From the NCBI GenBank assembly GCA_009731375.1, contig BJOX01000112.1:29689-92230 (forward strand): DNA of 62,542 nt, in the 5' to 3' direction. The notes beneath the pieces were generated by a model. That model was not told the origin of the DNA, did no database searches, and saw only the letters and a list, made by a program, of their open reading frames with translations. Shown piece after piece: positions 62,144 through 62,542 of this stretch. The stretch is from Paulinella micropora. Its lineage: Eukaryota; Cercozoa; Imbricatea; Euglyphida. The stretch's first letter is position 1; each line of letters begins with the position of its first letter. The translations under genes and the position numbers were made by a program.

Positions 62144-62542
62144 CGGGAGGAAAAGAGGGAGGAGGAGAAGAGAAAGAAGGAGATAAAAACTGTTCTTTTT
62201 AATCCGACAGTCACAGTTATGCCTACTGTTGCTGAACAGGATACGAACGGTTCCGTTCCTCCTAGACGTGAAGTTGAAGGCACACAGCCTCACAAGCCTC
62301 AAGGTAAGCATTTGCTAGTTCATCCTTCGAGAGCTAGTATGATAAAGGATGTGAATAGGAAGGCGAAGAAGGCGATGGAGGAGAGGAAACCGCAACTGAA
62401 GGCTAGGTCTCCGCCTACGAAGAAGCAGCGGACCGTTCCCCCGCCAAAGGACGCAACCGTCTCTACGGTAGACAAGTGTACATCTAGTGTACCGGACTCT
62501 GTCAAGCGGACACTTGAGATACCGGAAGCCCCGGAGACTCAA
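62144..62542 (+). CDS. Downstream frame after UGA-CGG, partial
   Basis: The same reading frame stays open for 133 codons from the TGA at 62141-62143 to the window edge. The protein is Lys/Arg-rich with FNPTVTVMPTVAEQDTNGS, then VHPSRASMIKDVNRKAKKAM and basic, Pro-rich sequence. No polymerase domain is reached. It could be the start of a pol product or a C-terminal extension of the Gag-like protein. Confidence 0.5.

Overview
Repeat-rich nuclear DNA from a eukaryote, probably a protist or alga; nothing visible fixes the species. The grounds are short spliceosomal introns inside two conserved eukaryotic genes, several retrotransposon families, a tRNA-derived SINE, LINE 3' ends and very long triplet microsatellites. 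Eight runs of N (10803-11375, 15383-15525, 19543-19604, 43762-43771, 46089-46233, 48649-48771, 50009-50726, 52776-52916) mark assembly gaps, several of them against simple repeats.

Only two host genes can be named. A folylpolyglutamate/dihydrofolate synthase (FolC/FPGS family) lies on the minus strand at 42.8-45.6 kb in about 14 exons. A proteasome assembly chaperone 4 (PSMG4)-like gene lies on the plus strand at 55.9-56.9 kb in six exons. Both have introns of mostly 45-80 bases and unusual donors, often GTC rather than GTA/GTG. A membrane-protein exon (53.3 kb), an exon at 11.4-12.1 kb and a broken gene at 14.5-16.4 kb are coding-like but unidentified.

The rest is mostly mobile DNA. 0.2-7.6 kb and 22.1-27.3 kb (minus) are two diverged copies of one gag/protease-like retroelement, with no reverse transcriptase visible. 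8.0-10.6 kb (plus) and 17.0-18.4 kb (minus) are two copies of an unassigned transposase-like gene. 20.0-21.7 kb is a Gag-like gene with zinc fingers, three in-frame stops and a perfect 86-bp palindrome at its end. 27.58-41.41 kb is a chimeric Ty1/copia array (minus): outer LTRs, PBS and PPT are visible, and the RT of one element is fused in frame to the Gag of the next. Sequence at 13.4-13.9 kb matches both flanks of this array and so looks like its unoccupied paralogue. 46.3-54.2 kb is a mosaic of SINEs, LINE 3' ends and (TAG)n, (TAT)n, (CA)n and (TA)n tracts. 59.6-62.5 kb starts another Gag-like retroelement whose frame continues past a UGA-CGG stop to the window edge.

The best candidates for something undescribed are the twin retroelement family, the transposase-like pair, the LINE copies that begin exactly at (TAG)n, and the Gag-type frames broken by stops alone.
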